Source of the DNA: Nocardioides baekrokdamisoli
Lineage (GTDB): Bacteria; Actinomycetota; Actinomycetes; Propionibacteriales; Nocardioidaceae
Reading direction: 5' to 3'
Assembly (NCBI RefSeq): GCF_003945325.1
Contig: NZ_AP019307.1
Span: 2,170,001-2,234,000 of the forward strand
DNA: 64,000 nt
Each line of letters starts with the position of its first letter. The stretch's first letter is position 1. The translations under genes were made by a program, and so were the position numbers. The notes under the pieces were generated by a model. The model was not told where the DNA came from. It searched no databases and saw only the letters and a list, made by a program, of their open reading frames with translations. This document shows positions 55,574 to 64,000 of this stretch, in pieces.

Positions 55574-56142
55574 GGCTTCTGATCATGGGTCCGCCAGGAG
55601 CGGGCAAGGGCACGCAGGCCGTGGACCTGGCCGCTCGCGTAGGCGGTGCGCACATCTCGACCGGTGACATCTTCCGTGCCAATGTCTCCCAGGGCACTCC
55701 GCTCGGCGTCGAGGCGAAGAAGTACATGGACGCCGGCCAGTACGTGCCGGACGAGGTCACCAACGCGATGGTGCGTGACCGTCTGGCGCAGGACGACGCC
55801 AAGGCGTTCGTGCTCGACGGCTATCCGCGTACGGCTGACCAGGTCAGCGAGCTCGACAACATTCTGGAGGGTCTCGGAGCCAAGCTGGACGGCGTCCTCG
55901 AGCTGATGGTCGCGGACCGCGAGGAGCTCGTTCAGCGCATGATCAAGCGCGCCGAGACCAGCGGCCGGGCAGATGACACCGAAGAGGTGATCCGTCACCG
56001 TCAGGACGTGTACGACCAGGAGACTGCAGCGTTGGTCCCGATCTACCGCGAGCGCGGGTTGCTGCACGAGATCGACGGCATCGGCAGCATCGACGAGGTC
56101 GCCCAGCGCATCGCCTCGGTGGTCGACAGCCTCCAGGGATAG
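55570..56142 (+). CDS. adk: Adenylate kinase
   Basis: Phosphotransferase interconverting ATP, ADP and AMP, 190 residues. P-loop GPPGAGKGTQ (7-16), AMP-site ISTGDIFRANV and FVLDGYPRTADQV. The short length indicates the form with a small lid. ATGA overlap with secY. Confidence 0.97.
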   Translation: MRLLIMGPPGAGKGTQAVDLAARVGGAHISTGDIFRANVSQGTPLGVEAKKYMDAGQYVPDEVTNAMVRDRLAQDDAKAFVLDGYPRTADQVSELDNILEGLGAKLDGVLELMVADREELVQRMIKRAETSGRADDTEEVIRHRQDVYDQETAALVPIYRERGLLHEIDGIGSIDEVAQRIASVVDSLQG

Positions 56143-56151
56143 GCGCTCCTC

Positions 56152-56967
56152 GTGTTCGGATCCCGCGGGATCGAGCTCAAGACGCCCGAGCAACTGCGGG
56201 CCATGCAGCGAAGCGGTGCGATCGTGGCCGAGGCGCTTGCGGAGGCGCGGGCTGCCGTACGACCTGGTGTCACGCCGCGCGAGATCGATGCGTTGTGCGA
56301 ACGGATCATTCGTGACCGCGGGGGAGTTCCGAACTTCCTCGGCTACCACGGCTTCCCGGCGACCATCTGCGCGTCGGTGAACGACGTCGTCGTGCACGGT
56401 ATCCCGGGCGACACCCCGCTGGTGGAGGGTGACGTGATCTCCATCGACTGCGGCGCCATTCTGGACGGCTGGCACTCGGACTCGGCGATCACGGTGCCGG
56501 TTGGCGAGGTTCGCGCGGAGGTGGCCGAACTCCTCCGGGTCACCGAGGAATCGATGTGGCGAGGCATCGCCGCTGTACGTCAGGGCGGCAAGGTCGGCGA
56601 CATCGGCCATGCCATCGAGACCTACGTCCGCGGCGAGGGTGCGTACGGAATCGTGGAGGAGTACGTCGGCCACGGCATCGGTACGGCGCTTCACCAGCCG
56701 CCGAATGTCCCGAACTTCGGGCGCGCCGGACACGGGCCCAAGATCACTCGTGGGATGGCGCTGGCGATCGAGCCCATGCTCACGTTGGGGACGATCGAGA
56801 ACCGCACCCTGGCTGACGACTGGACGGTCGTGACGAGCGACGGCTCCTGGGCGGCCCATTTCGAACACAGCGTCGGTGTTTTCGCCGACGGCCTGGTCGT
56901 GCTCACCGCACCCGATGGCGGCAGGGCCGAACTCGCGCGGCTCGGTGCCGCGTACGCCGGAGATTGA
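56152..56967 (+). CDS. map: Methionine aminopeptidase, type I
   Basis: Metallopeptidase that removes initiator Met, 271 residues. The five metal ligands are visible: Asp in ISIDCGA, Asp in GWHSDSA, His in GHGIGTALHQPP, Glu in AIEPMLT and Glu in FEHSVGV. GTG start nine bases after adk. It lacks the N-terminal zinc/SH3-like extension of some actinobacterial paralogues. Confidence 0.97.
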   Translation: MFGSRGIELKTPEQLRAMQRSGAIVAEALAEARAAVRPGVTPREIDALCERIIRDRGGVPNFLGYHGFPATICASVNDVVVHGIPGDTPLVEGDVISIDCGAILDGWHSDSAITVPVGEVRAEVAELLRVTEESMWRGIAAVRQGGKVGDIGHAIETYVRGEGAYGIVEEYVGHGIGTALHQPPNVPNFGRAGHGPKITRGMALAIEPMLTLGTIENRTLADDWTVVTSDGSWAAHFEHSVGVFADGLVVLTAPDGGRAELARLGAAYAGD

Positions 56968-57172
56968 GTTTCCCGGCAGGTTCGGCGATTAGGTCGCGCC
57001 AGAAAGGCACGCCTAAACTGGCGTGTCGGCCCAACGTGGGTCTGTCTCCGTGTGCCTTGTGGCTTACCTAAGGCGTGCGGAACGGCTTGACGAGGTCCAC
57101 CGGTCGCAAGGCCGGAGGTTCGCGGTCCGATGCATCAGACGATAGTCATTCGAACCACACGGATTGAGGGAC

Positions 57173-57394
57173 ATGCCGAAGAAAGACGGCGTACTCGAAC
57201 TCGAGGGCACGGTCGTAGAGGCCCTGCCCAACGCGATGTTCCGCGTTGAGTTGAGCAATGGCCACAAGGTCCTTGCTCACATCAGCGGCAAGATGCGCCA
57301 GCACTACATCCGAATCCTCCCCGAGGACCGGGTTGTGGTGGAGCTTTCTCCGTACGACCTCACCCGCGGTCGGATCGTCTACCGCTACAAGTAA
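57173..57394 (+). CDS. infA: Translation initiation factor IF-1
   Basis: A 73-residue OB-fold A-site factor. The complete family pattern is [74 protein letters not shown] 57173 follows GAGGGAC. The 205-bp gap before it likely holds a promoter; CACGCC/GGCGTG around TAAACT (57009-57025) is the only obvious small dyad. Confidence 0.98.
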   Translation: MPKKDGVLELEGTVVEALPNAMFRVELSNGHKVLAHISGKMRQHYIRILPEDRVVVELSPYDLTRGRIVYRYK

Positions 57395-57421
57395 GTAAGC
57401 CACGAGAAAGAAGGGCCGACC

Positions 57422-57535
57422 ATGAAGGTCAACCCGAGCGTCAAGAAGATCTGTGACAAGTGCAAGGTGATCCGTCGCCACGGACGCGTCATGGTGATCT
57501 GCGAGAACCCGCGTCACAAGCAGCGTCAGGGCTGA
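57422..57535 (+). CDS. rpmJ: 50S ribosomal protein L36 (bL36), zinc-binding type
   Basis: A 37-residue protein encoded between infA and rps[22 protein letters not shown] opens it and [15 protein letters not shown] ends it. Three cysteines and the histidine form the zinc knuckle, so this is the zinc-dependent (C+) form. AAGAAGGG precedes the ATG. Confidence 0.96.
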   Translation: MKVNPSVKKICDKCKVIRRHGRVMVICENPRHKQRQG

Positions 57536-57692
57536 TCCAGCCCTCCCCTGCGGCAAGACAACTGAATACACATTTACGACGTACTACCTGCGGATCTGCT
57601 GCAGGGAATCACCTCCGGAGCAGAGGCCGGAGCTGGGGCGCCACCCCAGATGTTCGTCGACCGAGACCTCCGCAGAACCGTAAGGAACACAC

Positions 57693-58067
57693 ATGGCACG
57701 CCTTGTCGGCGTAGACCTGCCGCGCGAAAAGCGCGTCGAGATCGCGCTCACCTACATCTACGGCATCGGCCGTACGACCTCGAAGCAGCTCCTTGCTGCC
57801 ACCGGCGTCTCCCCGGACACCCGCGTCCACGCCCTCGCTGAAGAGGAACTGGTCGCGCTTGCCAAGGAGATCGAGTCCCGCAACCTCACCATCGAGGGTG
57901 ACCTCCGTCGTGAGGTCCAGGCGGACATCCGTCGCAAGATCGAGATCGGCTCCTACCAGGGCCGCCGTCACCGCATGGGCCTCCCGGTCCGCGGTCAGCG
58001 TACGAAGACCAACGCTCGTACCCGCAAGGGCCCGAAGCGCACCGTTGCCGGAAAGAAGAAGAAGTAA
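57693..58067 (+). CDS. rpsM: 30S ribosomal protein S13 (uS13)
   Basis: A 124-residue head protein bridging to L5. [44 protein letters not shown] and [28 protein letters not shown] are conserved. Opens the alpha block; its stop overlaps the rpsK start (TAATG). Confidence 0.98.
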   Translation: MARLVGVDLPREKRVEIALTYIYGIGRTTSKQLLAATGVSPDTRVHALAEEELVALAKEIESRNLTIEGDLRREVQADIRRKIEIGSYQGRRHRMGLPVRGQRTKTNARTRKGPKRTVAGKKKK

Positions 58068-58474
58068 TGCCTCCGAAGACTCGCGCCGCTGCGGCCAAGA
58101 CCAAGGTCCGTCGCAAGGAAAAGAAGAACATCGCTCAGGGCGAGGCCCACATCAAGAGCACGTTCAACAACACCATCGTCACGATCACCGACCCGACCGG
58201 TGCGGTGATCTCGTGGGCGTCGGCCGGCACCGTCGGCTTCAAGGGCTCCCGCAAGTCCACTCCGTTCGCTGCTCAGATGGCCGCTGAGGCTGCTGGTCGC
58301 CGCGCGATGGATCACGGCATGAAGAAGATCGACGTTTTCGTCAAGGGCCCGGGTTCGGGCCGCGAGACCGCGATCCGTTCACTGGGTGCGATCGGCCTCG
58401 AGGTCGGCACCATCCAGGACGTGACCCCCACGCCGCACAACGGCTGCCGCCCGCCCAAGCGCCGCCGCGTCTGA
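58067..58474 (+). CDS. rpsK: 30S ribosomal protein S11 (uS11)
   Basis: A 135-residue platform protein near the E site. [46 protein letters not shown] and [16 protein letters not shown] are diagnostic. Confidence 0.98.
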   Translation: MPPKTRAAAAKTKVRRKEKKNIAQGEAHIKSTFNNTIVTITDPTGAVISWASAGTVGFKGSRKSTPFAAQMAAEAAGRRAMDHGMKKIDVFVKGPGSGRETAIRSLGAIGLEVGTIQDVTPTPHNGCRPPKRRRV

Positions 58475-58500
58475 TCACCGAGACCGAAGGAGACTGAAAG

Positions 58501-59109
58501 ATGGCCCGTTACACCGGACCCATGACCCGCAAGTCCCGCCGTCTCGGCGTGGACCTCGTCGGTGGCGACTCGTCGTTCGAGCGCCGCCCGTACGCGCCTG
58601 GCCAGCACGGCCGCGCGCGCATCAAGGAGAGCGAGTACCGCACTCAGCTGCAGGAGAAGCAGAAGGCTCGCTTCACCTACGGCGTGCTCGAGAAGCAGTT
58701 CGCCAACTACTACGCCGAGGCCAAGCGTCGCCAGGGCAAGACGGGTGACAACCTGCTTGCACTGCTCGAGGGCCGCCTCGACAACGTGGTCTACCGTGCC
58801 GGCTTCGCCCGTACGCGTCGCCACGCGCGCCAGCTCGTCAACCACGGACACTTCCTGGTCAACGGCGTGAAGGTGAACATCCCGTCGTACCAGGTTGCGG
58901 CTCACGACGTCATCGACGTCAAGGCCAAGTCGTGGGACACGACTCCGTTCATCGTGGCTCGTGAGACCCACGGCGAGCGCGTCGTTCCGGCGTGGCTCGA
59001 GGCGTTCCCGAACCGCATGCGCATCTTCGTGCACCAGCTCCCGGTGCGTGCCCAGATCGACCTGCCGATCCAGGAACAGCTCATCGTCGAGTACTACTCG
59101 AAGCTCTGA
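58501..59109 (+). CDS. rpsD: 30S ribosomal protein S4 (uS4)
   Basis: A 202-residue primary 16S-binding and fidelity protein with an S4 RNA-binding domain (about 92-155, RLDNVVYRAGFARTRRHARQLVNHGHFLVNG). The N-terminus has no cysteine zinc motif, the zinc-free form. A tetraloop hairpin follows the stop. Confidence 0.98.
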   Translation: MARYTGPMTRKSRRLGVDLVGGDSSFERRPYAPGQHGRARIKESEYRTQLQEKQKARFTYGVLEKQFANYYAEAKRRQGKTGDNLLALLEGRLDNVVYRAGFARTRRHARQLVNHGHFLVNGVKVNIPSYQVAAHDVIDVKAKSWDTTPFIVARETHGERVVPAWLEAFPNRMRIFVHQLPVRAQIDLPIQEQLIVEYYSKL

Positions 59110-59116
59110 TCTCATC

Positions 59117-59148
59117 CCCTGTGTCCCGGCTTCGGCCGGGGCGCAGGG
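59117..59148 (+). other. UUCG-loop hairpin between rpsD and rpoA
   Basis: Inner stem CCCGGC-TTCG-GCCGGG (59125-59140) flanked by an outer CCCTG/CAGGG pairing (59117-59121, 59144-59148). No T-run. It is probably an RNA stability or processing element in the 111-bp rpsD-rpoA spacer, or a weak terminator. Confidence 0.6.
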
Positions 59149-59219
59149 ATCCGTCTTCCGCAACACCACCTGAAGTTCGGGCCCTCAAATAGCGGTCGGC
59201 CCGGGAAGGAAAGAACACA

Positions 59220-60242
59220 GTGCTCATTGCACAGCGCCCCACCCTGTCGGAAGAGTCCGTCGACCAGTTCCGTTCGCGGTTCATCATTGAGCCGCTGGAG
59301 CCTGGCTTCGGCTACACCCTCGGCAACAGCCTTCGTCGTACCCTCCTGTCCTCGATCCCCGGCGCGGCTGTGACCTCGCTCAAGATCGACGGCGTACTTC
59401 ACGAGTTCTCGACCGTGGAGGGCGTCAAGGAGGACGTCACCGAGCTGATCCTCAACCTCAAGGGTCTGGTCGTCTCCTCGGAGCACGACGAGCCCGTCGC
59501 CGTCTACCTGCGCAAGTCGGGTGCCGGCGTCGTCACCGCAGCTGACATCACCGCCCCGGCGGGTGTCGAGGTGCACAACCCGGATCTCGTGATCGCGAAC
59601 CTGTCCGACAAGGGCAAGCTCGAGATCGAGCTCATCGTCGAGCGTGGCCGCGGCTACGTCTCGGCCGTCCAGAACAAGGGCGCCGACAACGAGATCAGCC
59701 GCATCCCGGTCGACTCGATCTACTCGCCGGTCCTCAAGGTCTCGTACAAGGTCGAGGCGACCCGTGTCGAGCAGCGCACCGACTTCGACCGCCTGGTCAT
59801 CGATGTCGAGACGAAGACCTCGATCGTGCCGCGGGACGCCCTGGCGTCGGCCGGCAAGACCCTGGTCGAGCTGTTCGGTCTCGCTCGCGAGCTGAACGTC
59901 GAGGCCGAGGGCATCGACATCGGTCCGTCGCCGGTCGACGAGCAGCTCGCTGCTGACCTGGCCCTGCCGGTCGAGGACCTGCAGCTCACGGTCCGGTCGT
60001 ACAACTGCCTCAAGCGCGAGGGCATCCACACCGTGGGTGAGCTCATCGGTCGCTCGGAGCAGGACCTGCTCGACATCCGCAACTTCGGTTCGAAGTCGAT
60101 CGACGAGGTCAAGGCCAAGCTCTACGAGATGGGCCTGTCCCTCAAGGACAGCGCTCCGGGCTTCGACCCGGCCGCTGCCCTGGCTGCGTACGACGAGGAC
60201 GAAGACCTCGACGAGGACTTCTCCGAGACCGAGCAGTACTGA
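59220..60242 (+). CDS. rpoA: RNA polymerase alpha subunit
   Basis: A 340-residue subunit that dimerises to seed polymerase assembly. N-terminal domain: [51 protein letters not shown]-terminal promoter- and activator-contacting domain at about 245-310: [38 protein letters not shown]. An acidic tail ends the protein ([12 protein letters not shown]). GTG start after GGAAGGAAAG. Confidence 0.98.
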   Translation: MLIAQRPTLSEESVDQFRSRFIIEPLEPGFGYTLGNSLRRTLLSSIPGAAVTSLKIDGVLHEFSTVEGVKEDVTELILNLKGLVVSSEHDEPVAVYLRKSGAGVVTAADITAPAGVEVHNPDLVIANLSDKGKLEIELIVERGRGYVSAVQNKGADNEISRIPVDSIYSPVLKVSYKVEATRVEQRTDFDRLVIDVETKTSIVPRDALASAGKTLVELFGLARELNVEAEGIDIGPSPVDEQLAADLALPVEDLQLTVRSYNCLKREGIHTVGELIGRSEQDLLDIRNFGSKSIDEVKAKLYEMGLSLKDSAPGFDPAAALAAYDEDEDLDEDFSETEQY

Positions 60243-60329
60243 TTTTCAACTAGTCGGTGTGGGCGCCTGATGGGCGCCCACACCACCTACCCCGGTACCT
60301 GACACGGCCGGAGAGGAAAGGAAGGCGAC

Positions 60330-60860
60330 ATGCCTACTCCCAAGAAGGGTCCCCGCCTCGGCGGTAGCCCGGCGCACCAGCGCCTGATTCTGTCGAACCT
60401 TGCCACCCAGCTCTTCGAGCACGGCAAGATCACGACGACCGAGAGCCGCGCACGTACGCTGCGCCCGCTCGCGGAGAAGCTCATCACCAAGGCCAAGGTC
60501 GGCGATCTGCACAACCGTCGCGAGGTCCTCAAGACCGTCCGTGACAAGGGCGTCGTGCACGTTCTCTTCACCGAGATCGCGCCGCTGATGGCCGAGCGTC
60601 CGGGCGGCTACACCCGCATCACCAAGATCGGTCCGCGCAAGGGCGACAACGCCCCGATGGCGGTCATCGAGCTGGTGACCGAGGCGTACGCCCCGAAGCC
60701 GAGCAACAAGAAGGCCGAGAAGGCCGCTGCGCCGGCTCCGGTCGTCGAAGAGGCTCCGGTCGAGGAGACCGTCGTCGACGAGGCCGCTGAGGCGCCCGCC
60801 GAGGACGTCGTCGCCGAGGCTCTGGCTGAAGAGACTGAGGCTCCGGCCGAAGAGGCCTGA
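60330..60860 (+). CDS. rplQ: 50S ribosomal protein L17 (bL17) with acidic C-terminal tail
   Basis: Residues 1-118 are standard L17 ([50 protein letters not shown]). The last ~55 residues are an Ala/Glu/Pro/Val tail ([22 protein letters not shown]), making it 176 residues against 115-130 in most bacteria. Last gene of the alpha block, followed by a strong terminator. Confidence 0.97.
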   Translation: MPTPKKGPRLGGSPAHQRLILSNLATQLFEHGKITTTESRARTLRPLAEKLITKAKVGDLHNRREVLKTVRDKGVVHVLFTEIAPLMAERPGGYTRITKIGPRKGDNAPMAVIELVTEAYAPKPSNKKAEKAAAPAPVVEEAPVEETVVDEAAEAPAEDVVAEALAEETEAPAEEA

Positions 60861-60875
60861 TCTCTCGCGTTCGTC

Positions 60876-60914
60876 GGCCCGCCACCCGCTGCTGTTGAAG
60901 CAGGGTGGCGGGCC
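60876..60914 (+). terminator. Terminator after rplQ
   Basis: Perfect 12-bp stem GGCCCGCCACCC (60876-60887) and GGGTGGCGGGCC (60903-60914), with a 15-base loop that can pair further (CTGC/GCAG). Followed by TTCGCGCTTTC. It closes the ribosomal superoperon. Confidence 0.85.
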
Positions 60915-60951
60915 TTCGCGCTTTCACCGGCGCCGATGCGAGAATCCTGCC

Positions 60952-61785
60952 GTGCGCATCCGGATCGATCTCGCCTACGACGGGACCGACTTCAAGGGCT
61001 GGGCGCGCCAGCCGGACCTGCGTACGGTCCAGGGCGAACTCGAGGCTGCGCTCGGTTCCGTGGTGCGCGAGCCGGTCGCCGTCACCTGTGCGGGGCGTAC
61101 GGACACCGGCGTGCACGCCCGCGGACAGGTGGTGCACATCGACCTCACCCCAGAGCTCCTGACGGCTGTTGCCGGGCGGTACGAGGGGCTGCCGACGGAC
61201 GCCCTCGTACGGCGGCTCAACGGCCTCCTGCCGGGCGACATCCGGGTTGCGCGGGCGTACGTGGTGCCGGATGAGTTCGACGCCCGCTTCTCGGCGCTGT
61301 GGCGCCGGTACGCCTACCGCATCGTCGACTCCGTGGAGCTCGTCGACCCCCTGACCCGGAACCACGTGCTCGCCTGGCCGCGGGCCCTGGACATCGAGGC
61401 GATGAACGCGGCCTCGGCGCCGCTGGTCGGGCTCAACGACTACGCGTCGTTCTGCAAGAAGCGTGAGGGTGCCACCACGATCCGGCAGGTCACCGAGTTG
61501 TCGTGGCGTCGCCAGAGCGACGGGATCATCGTCGGCACGGTGGTGGCCGATGCGTTCTGCCACTCGATGGTGCGGTCGCTGGTCGGTTGCCTGATCGCCG
61601 TGGGCGAGGGGCGCAAGCCGGTCGAATGGGCGGAGGAGGTCCTGGCCGGGCGCGTCCGCGAGTCTGCCGTGATCGCCGCCCACGGACTGACGCTGGAAGA
61701 GGTCGGCTATCCGGCGGACGAGGACCTCGGCGCGCGCCTGGCGATCACCATGAACCGACGGACCGAGGACGAACTCGATGGTTGA
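60952..61785 (+). CDS. truA: tRNA pseudouridine(38-40) synthase
   Basis: A 277-residue pseudouridine synthase. The catalytic Asp is D51 in CAGRTDTGVHARGQVVH; LAYDGTDFKGWARQPDLRTVQGELE opens it. GTG 60952 gives this standard start; the open frame upstream lies in the terminator. It is often linked to rplQ, as here. The stop overlaps the next gene by eight bases. Confidence 0.95.
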   Translation: MRIRIDLAYDGTDFKGWARQPDLRTVQGELEAALGSVVREPVAVTCAGRTDTGVHARGQVVHIDLTPELLTAVAGRYEGLPTDALVRRLNGLLPGDIRVARAYVVPDEFDARFSALWRRYAYRIVDSVELVDPLTRNHVLAWPRALDIEAMNAASAPLVGLNDYASFCKKREGATTIRQVTELSWRRQSDGIIVGTVVADAFCHSMVRSLVGCLIAVGEGRKPVEWAEEVLAGRVRESAVIAAHGLTLEEVGYPADEDLGARLAITMNRRTEDELDG

Positions 61786-62392
61786 GCAACGCCCCGCCCG
61801 CGGGACGGACGAGCAGTACTTCACCGCGGATCCCAGCGTCCCCTTCGAGCGAGAGACATTTGAGACCGTCGTGTGGGGCAACCGGCTGCGGTTGACCTCC
61901 GGATCCGGGGTGTACGCCAAGGGGCGCCTCGATCTCGGCACCGGCGTGTTGCTCGAGGAGGAGCCCCCGGCCGCCGGGCGCGTACTCGATCTCGGGTGTG
62001 GCTACGGGGTCATCGGGCTAGCCATTGCGAAGGCTTCCCCGGAGACGACCGTCGTGGGCGTCGACGTGAACGAGCGCGCCGTACGTCTTGCGACGGAGAA
62101 TTCGAAGGCACTCGGCCTCGCCGATCGATGCATCTTCACGACAGGTGCCGTGGACGGGGAGTTCGACGAGATCTGGTCCAACCCGCCGATCCGGATCGGC
62201 AAGGAGGCCCTGCATGCGCTGTTGCTCCAGTGGCTTCCACGACTGAAGCCGGGTGGCCGCGCCGTGATGGTCGTCGGCAGGAACCTCGGCTCAGACCCGC
62301 TCCAGCGCTGGTTGATCGAGCAGGGCTATCCGACGGAGCGTGTCGGCTCGTCGAAGGGATTCCGCGTACTCGAGACGCGACCCTCAGGTTGA
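61778..62392 (+). CDS. RsmC-like small-subunit class I methyltransferase
   Basis: A 204-residue protein with SAM motif I LDLGCGYGVIG (70-80) and the base-methylating signature NPPI (135-138) in EIWSNPPIRIGKEALHALLLQWLPRLKPGG. This matches the catalytic half of RsmC/RlmG guanine-N2 rRNA methyltransferases without the N-terminal pseudo-domain. The rRNA target is inferred. Overlaps truA by eight bases. Its TGA lies within the left arm of the 35-bp inverted repeat. Confidence 0.88.
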   Translation: MVEQRPARGTDEQYFTADPSVPFERETFETVVWGNRLRLTSGSGVYAKGRLDLGTGVLLEEEPPAAGRVLDLGCGYGVIGLAIAKASPETTVVGVDVNERAVRLATENSKALGLADRCIFTTGAVDGEFDEIWSNPPIRIGKEALHALLLQWLPRLKPGGRAVMVVGRNLGSDPLQRWLIEQGYPTERVGSSKGFRVLETRPSG

Positions 62393-62494
62393 GGGGTCAC
62401 TTCTCGCACGTTGAAGGGTCAGCCGCGGTGGCGCGTACGACCCCTCAATGGTGCGTCAGTGACCCTTCAACGTGCGAGAAGTGACCCCTCAACC
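62387..62494. repeat. Perfect 35-bp inverted repeat at convergent gene ends
   Basis: Arms 62387-62421 (starting GGTTGAGGGGTCAC) and 62460-62494 (ending GTGACCCCTCAACC) are perfectly complementary, with a 38-base centre. The motif GACCC(C/T)TCAA also recurs at 62439, 62461 and 62483, a 22-bp period. The stops of both convergent genes lie in the arms. The right arm encodes the last ~8 residues of the P450. It is probably a bidirectional terminator and possibly a dispersed element. Confidence 0.9.
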
Positions 62495-63819
62495 AACGAG
62501 GAGTCGAGGCGGACCGGGAGGTTGGCGACCGAATAGACGATGGACAGTTCGGCGAAGCCCAGATCGCTGAGGTCGTCGGTGGCCATCGCCAGGTTCGGGA
62601 AACGGTTGGCGAGGGCGACGAGCGCCGTACGCATCTCCATCCGGGCCAGTTCGGCGCCGACACAGCGGTGAAGACCGTGGCCGAAGGCGAAGTTCTGGGT
62701 GCCGACGTTGCGCAGGTCGAACTGCTCGGGGTGCGGCACGACCTTCGGGTCACGGTTGGCCCCGGACAGCGAGACCATCACGATCGCGCCCTTCTTGACC
62801 TGGTGACCGAAGAGGTCGTGGTCCTCGCGCGCGAATCGCGCGAACGCGATCTGCACCGGGCACAGGTAGCGCAACAGTTCCTCGACGACGGCGTCGATCT
62901 GCGCCTTGTCGCCGCTGCGCAGGGCTGCGTACGCCTCGGGGTTCTGAGTCAGGACGTATGCGCCCATCGAGAGCATCGCGGCGGAGGTCTCGTATCCGCC
63001 GAGGAACACGCCGTCCGCGAGGCCGCCGAGTTCGACGTCGTCGAACTCCTCGCCGCGGGTCCGGATGATCTCGCCGATCAGGCCCTCACCGGGGTTCGCC
63101 CGCTGGTGCTTGACCTCGTTGATCAGGAAGGTACGGGTCTCGTTGGCCGCGCCGAACGCACCGGCCGCGCCGCTCTCGGCCAGGTCGAAGCGCGCGGCAC
63201 CGAGCTTGTGGAACTCGTCGCGTACGTCCTCGTCCATCCCGAGCAGGTCGCAGATCACCCGGAAGGGGATCTCGAAGCCGAACTTCTGGACCAGATCGAC
63301 GACCGGGCCGTTGGCCTCCATGTCGTCGAGCGAGTCCGCGACGATCTGGTCGATCTTCTCGTCGAGGCGCTTGAGCCGGCGCATGGTGAACTCCGGGGTC
63401 AGCAGCCCGCGGAGCTTGGTGTGGTCGGGGGCATCGGTCATGCCGAGTCCACCGATGCCCTCGGCGTCGGTCCGCTTGCGAGTGCCGAGCAGGTGGCGCA
63501 TGTCGTTGGAGTACGACTTCGAGTCCGCCAAGACCTGCTTGGACTCCTCGTGGCCGGTGATCAACCAGATGTCCAGCCCGAGGACGCTGCCGAGCTTGTG
63601 CACCGGGTCGATGGTTCGCTGCTCGGCCAGTGCCGGCACCGGGTCGACGCCGTCGCGACGCAGCGGGTACGTGAGGTGCTCCGGAATCTTGTTGAGCGTG
63701 GTGATGTCCATGGGGTTGGACTTGCCACGCATCGCCAAGCGAAGAGCCGCGGTGCGTACGCGCGCGCCAAGGGCTGCGAACGGGTTGAAAGCCATGCGTT
63801 CAGTGTGACGGTTAGTCAT
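62467..63819 (-). CDS. Cytochrome P450
   Basis: Soluble bacterial P450 monooxygenase of 450 residues. The haem-ligand segment is FAFGHGLHRCVGAELARMEM (C386). The I-helix motif is FLGGYETSAAMLSMG, and the ExxR helix appears as EELLRY. Substrate and redox partner are unknown. ATG 63819 is used; ATG 63795 (AFNPFAALG) is also possible, and neither has a clear Shine-Dalgarno. The natural end is probably near LPVRLDSSL. The following VEGSLLAR is encoded by the inverted repeat. Confidence 0.93.
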   Translation of the reverse strand: MTNRHTERMAFNPFAALGARVRTAALRLAMRGKSNPMDITTLNKIPEHLTYPLRRDGVDPVPALAEQRTIDPVHKLGSVLGLDIWLITGHEESKQVLADSKSYSNDMRHLLGTRKRTDAEGIGGLGMTDAPDHTKLRGLLTPEFTMRRLKRLDEKIDQIVADSLDDMEANGPVVDLVQKFGFEIPFRVICDLLGMDEDVRDEFHKLGAARFDLAESGAAGAFGAANETRTFLINEVKHQRANPGEGLIGEIIRTRGEEFDDVELGGLADGVFLGGYETSAAMLSMGAYVLTQNPEAYAALRSGDKAQIDAVVEELLRYLCPVQIAFARFAREDHDLFGHQVKKGAIVMVSLSGANRDPKVVPHPEQFDLRNVGTQNFAFGHGLHRCVGAELARMEMRTALVALANRFPNLAMATDDLSDLGFAELSIVYSVANLPVRLDSSLVEGSLLAR

Positions 63820-63849
63820 CGTCGAAGCGAAAACGCTCAGACGAACCTT

Positions 63850-64000
63850 TCAGGAACTGGCGGATGCAGCGTCGGAGTCCAGTGTCACTTGGGCCGTCGC
63901 GGTCTGGCCGTTGCGGACGTACGTCACCGTCACCTTGTTGCCGGGCCGGTAGGCGCGGATCGTCGCGACGAGGCCGTCCGAGGTGGTGACCGGGTGGTTG
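63850..64000 (-). CDS. Probable HtrA-type serine protease, C-terminal PDZ end (partial)
   Basis: Fifty codons up to a TGA at 63850-63852, cut by the window edge. The reading NHPVTTSDGLVATIRAYRPG followed by NKVTVTYVRNGQTATAQVTL is the end of a PDZ domain as found in trypsin-like HtrA/DegP/PepD proteases, with a short Asp/Ala/Ser tail. The protease domain is outside the window, so another PDZ protein is possible. It is 30 bp upstream of the P450 in the same direction. Confidence 0.7.
   Translation of the reverse strand, partial: NHPVTTSDGLVATIRAYRPGNKVTVTYVRNGQTATAQVTLDSDAASASS

Overview
The window is high-GC actinobacterial chromosome. Supporting signs are a FAS-I megasynthase with a separate AcpS, a furA-katG pair, a zinc-type S14, homodimeric AceE, many GTG starts and dense gene packing. 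The gene set and the very frequent CGTACG hexamer suggest the Propionibacteriales (Nocardioides, Marmoricola or Aeromicrobium type). That placement is an inference, not a search result. No rRNA, CRISPR array, transposase or prophage gene was seen; there is one tRNA (Tyr).

Layout. (1) 1-5.7 kb: the end of the nuo operon (nuoK 3' end, nuoL, nuoM, nuoN), with 4-base start/stop overlaps, running into a polyprenyl diphosphate synthase that probably makes the menaquinone side chain. (2) 5.7-10 kb: accessory genes. These are RarD, a cysteine-free Rrf2 regulator with a palindrome before it, an ECF42-type sigma factor with its DGPF/YCII partner and a matching promoter, YajQ and tRNA-Tyr. (3) 10-12.7 kb: furA-katG, oxidative stress defence. 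(4) 12.7-18.4 kb, leftward: pyruvate dehydrogenase aceE-aceF, a LysR regulator and a lipoate ligase-like protein. (5) 18.4-30.2 kb: a lipid-synthesis block with a carboxyltransferase, a biotin carrier, a TetR regulator, acpS and a 2937-residue fatty acid synthase. The promoter regions of the carboxylase/TetR pair and of fas carry the same double-palindrome operator.

(6) 30.3-37.7 kb: an SRPBCC protein, an FHA protein, signal peptidase I, a cold-shock protein, two MFS transporters, DUF3027 and DUF2530 proteins, and a MarR regulator with its operator. (7) 37.7-60.9 kb: the translation superblock. The str operon (rpsL-rpsG-fusA-tuf, with a good sigma-A-type promoter) comes first, then a methyltransferase and trmB, then the S10, spc and alpha operons through rplQ, with secY, adk, map, infA and rpmJ in the usual order. 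(8) 60.9-64 kb: truA, an RsmC-like methyltransferase, a cytochrome P450, and the 3' end of a probable HtrA/PDZ protease.

The most unusual features are: the shared fas/carboxylase operators; an L4 protein with an extra C-terminal domain; a dispersed palindrome-like repeat translated inside the AceF linker, with a second copy behind tuf; a perfect 35-bp inverted repeat that supplies the last codons of the P450; and two copies of a 63-64 bp palindromic element in intergenic DNA 24 kb apart.
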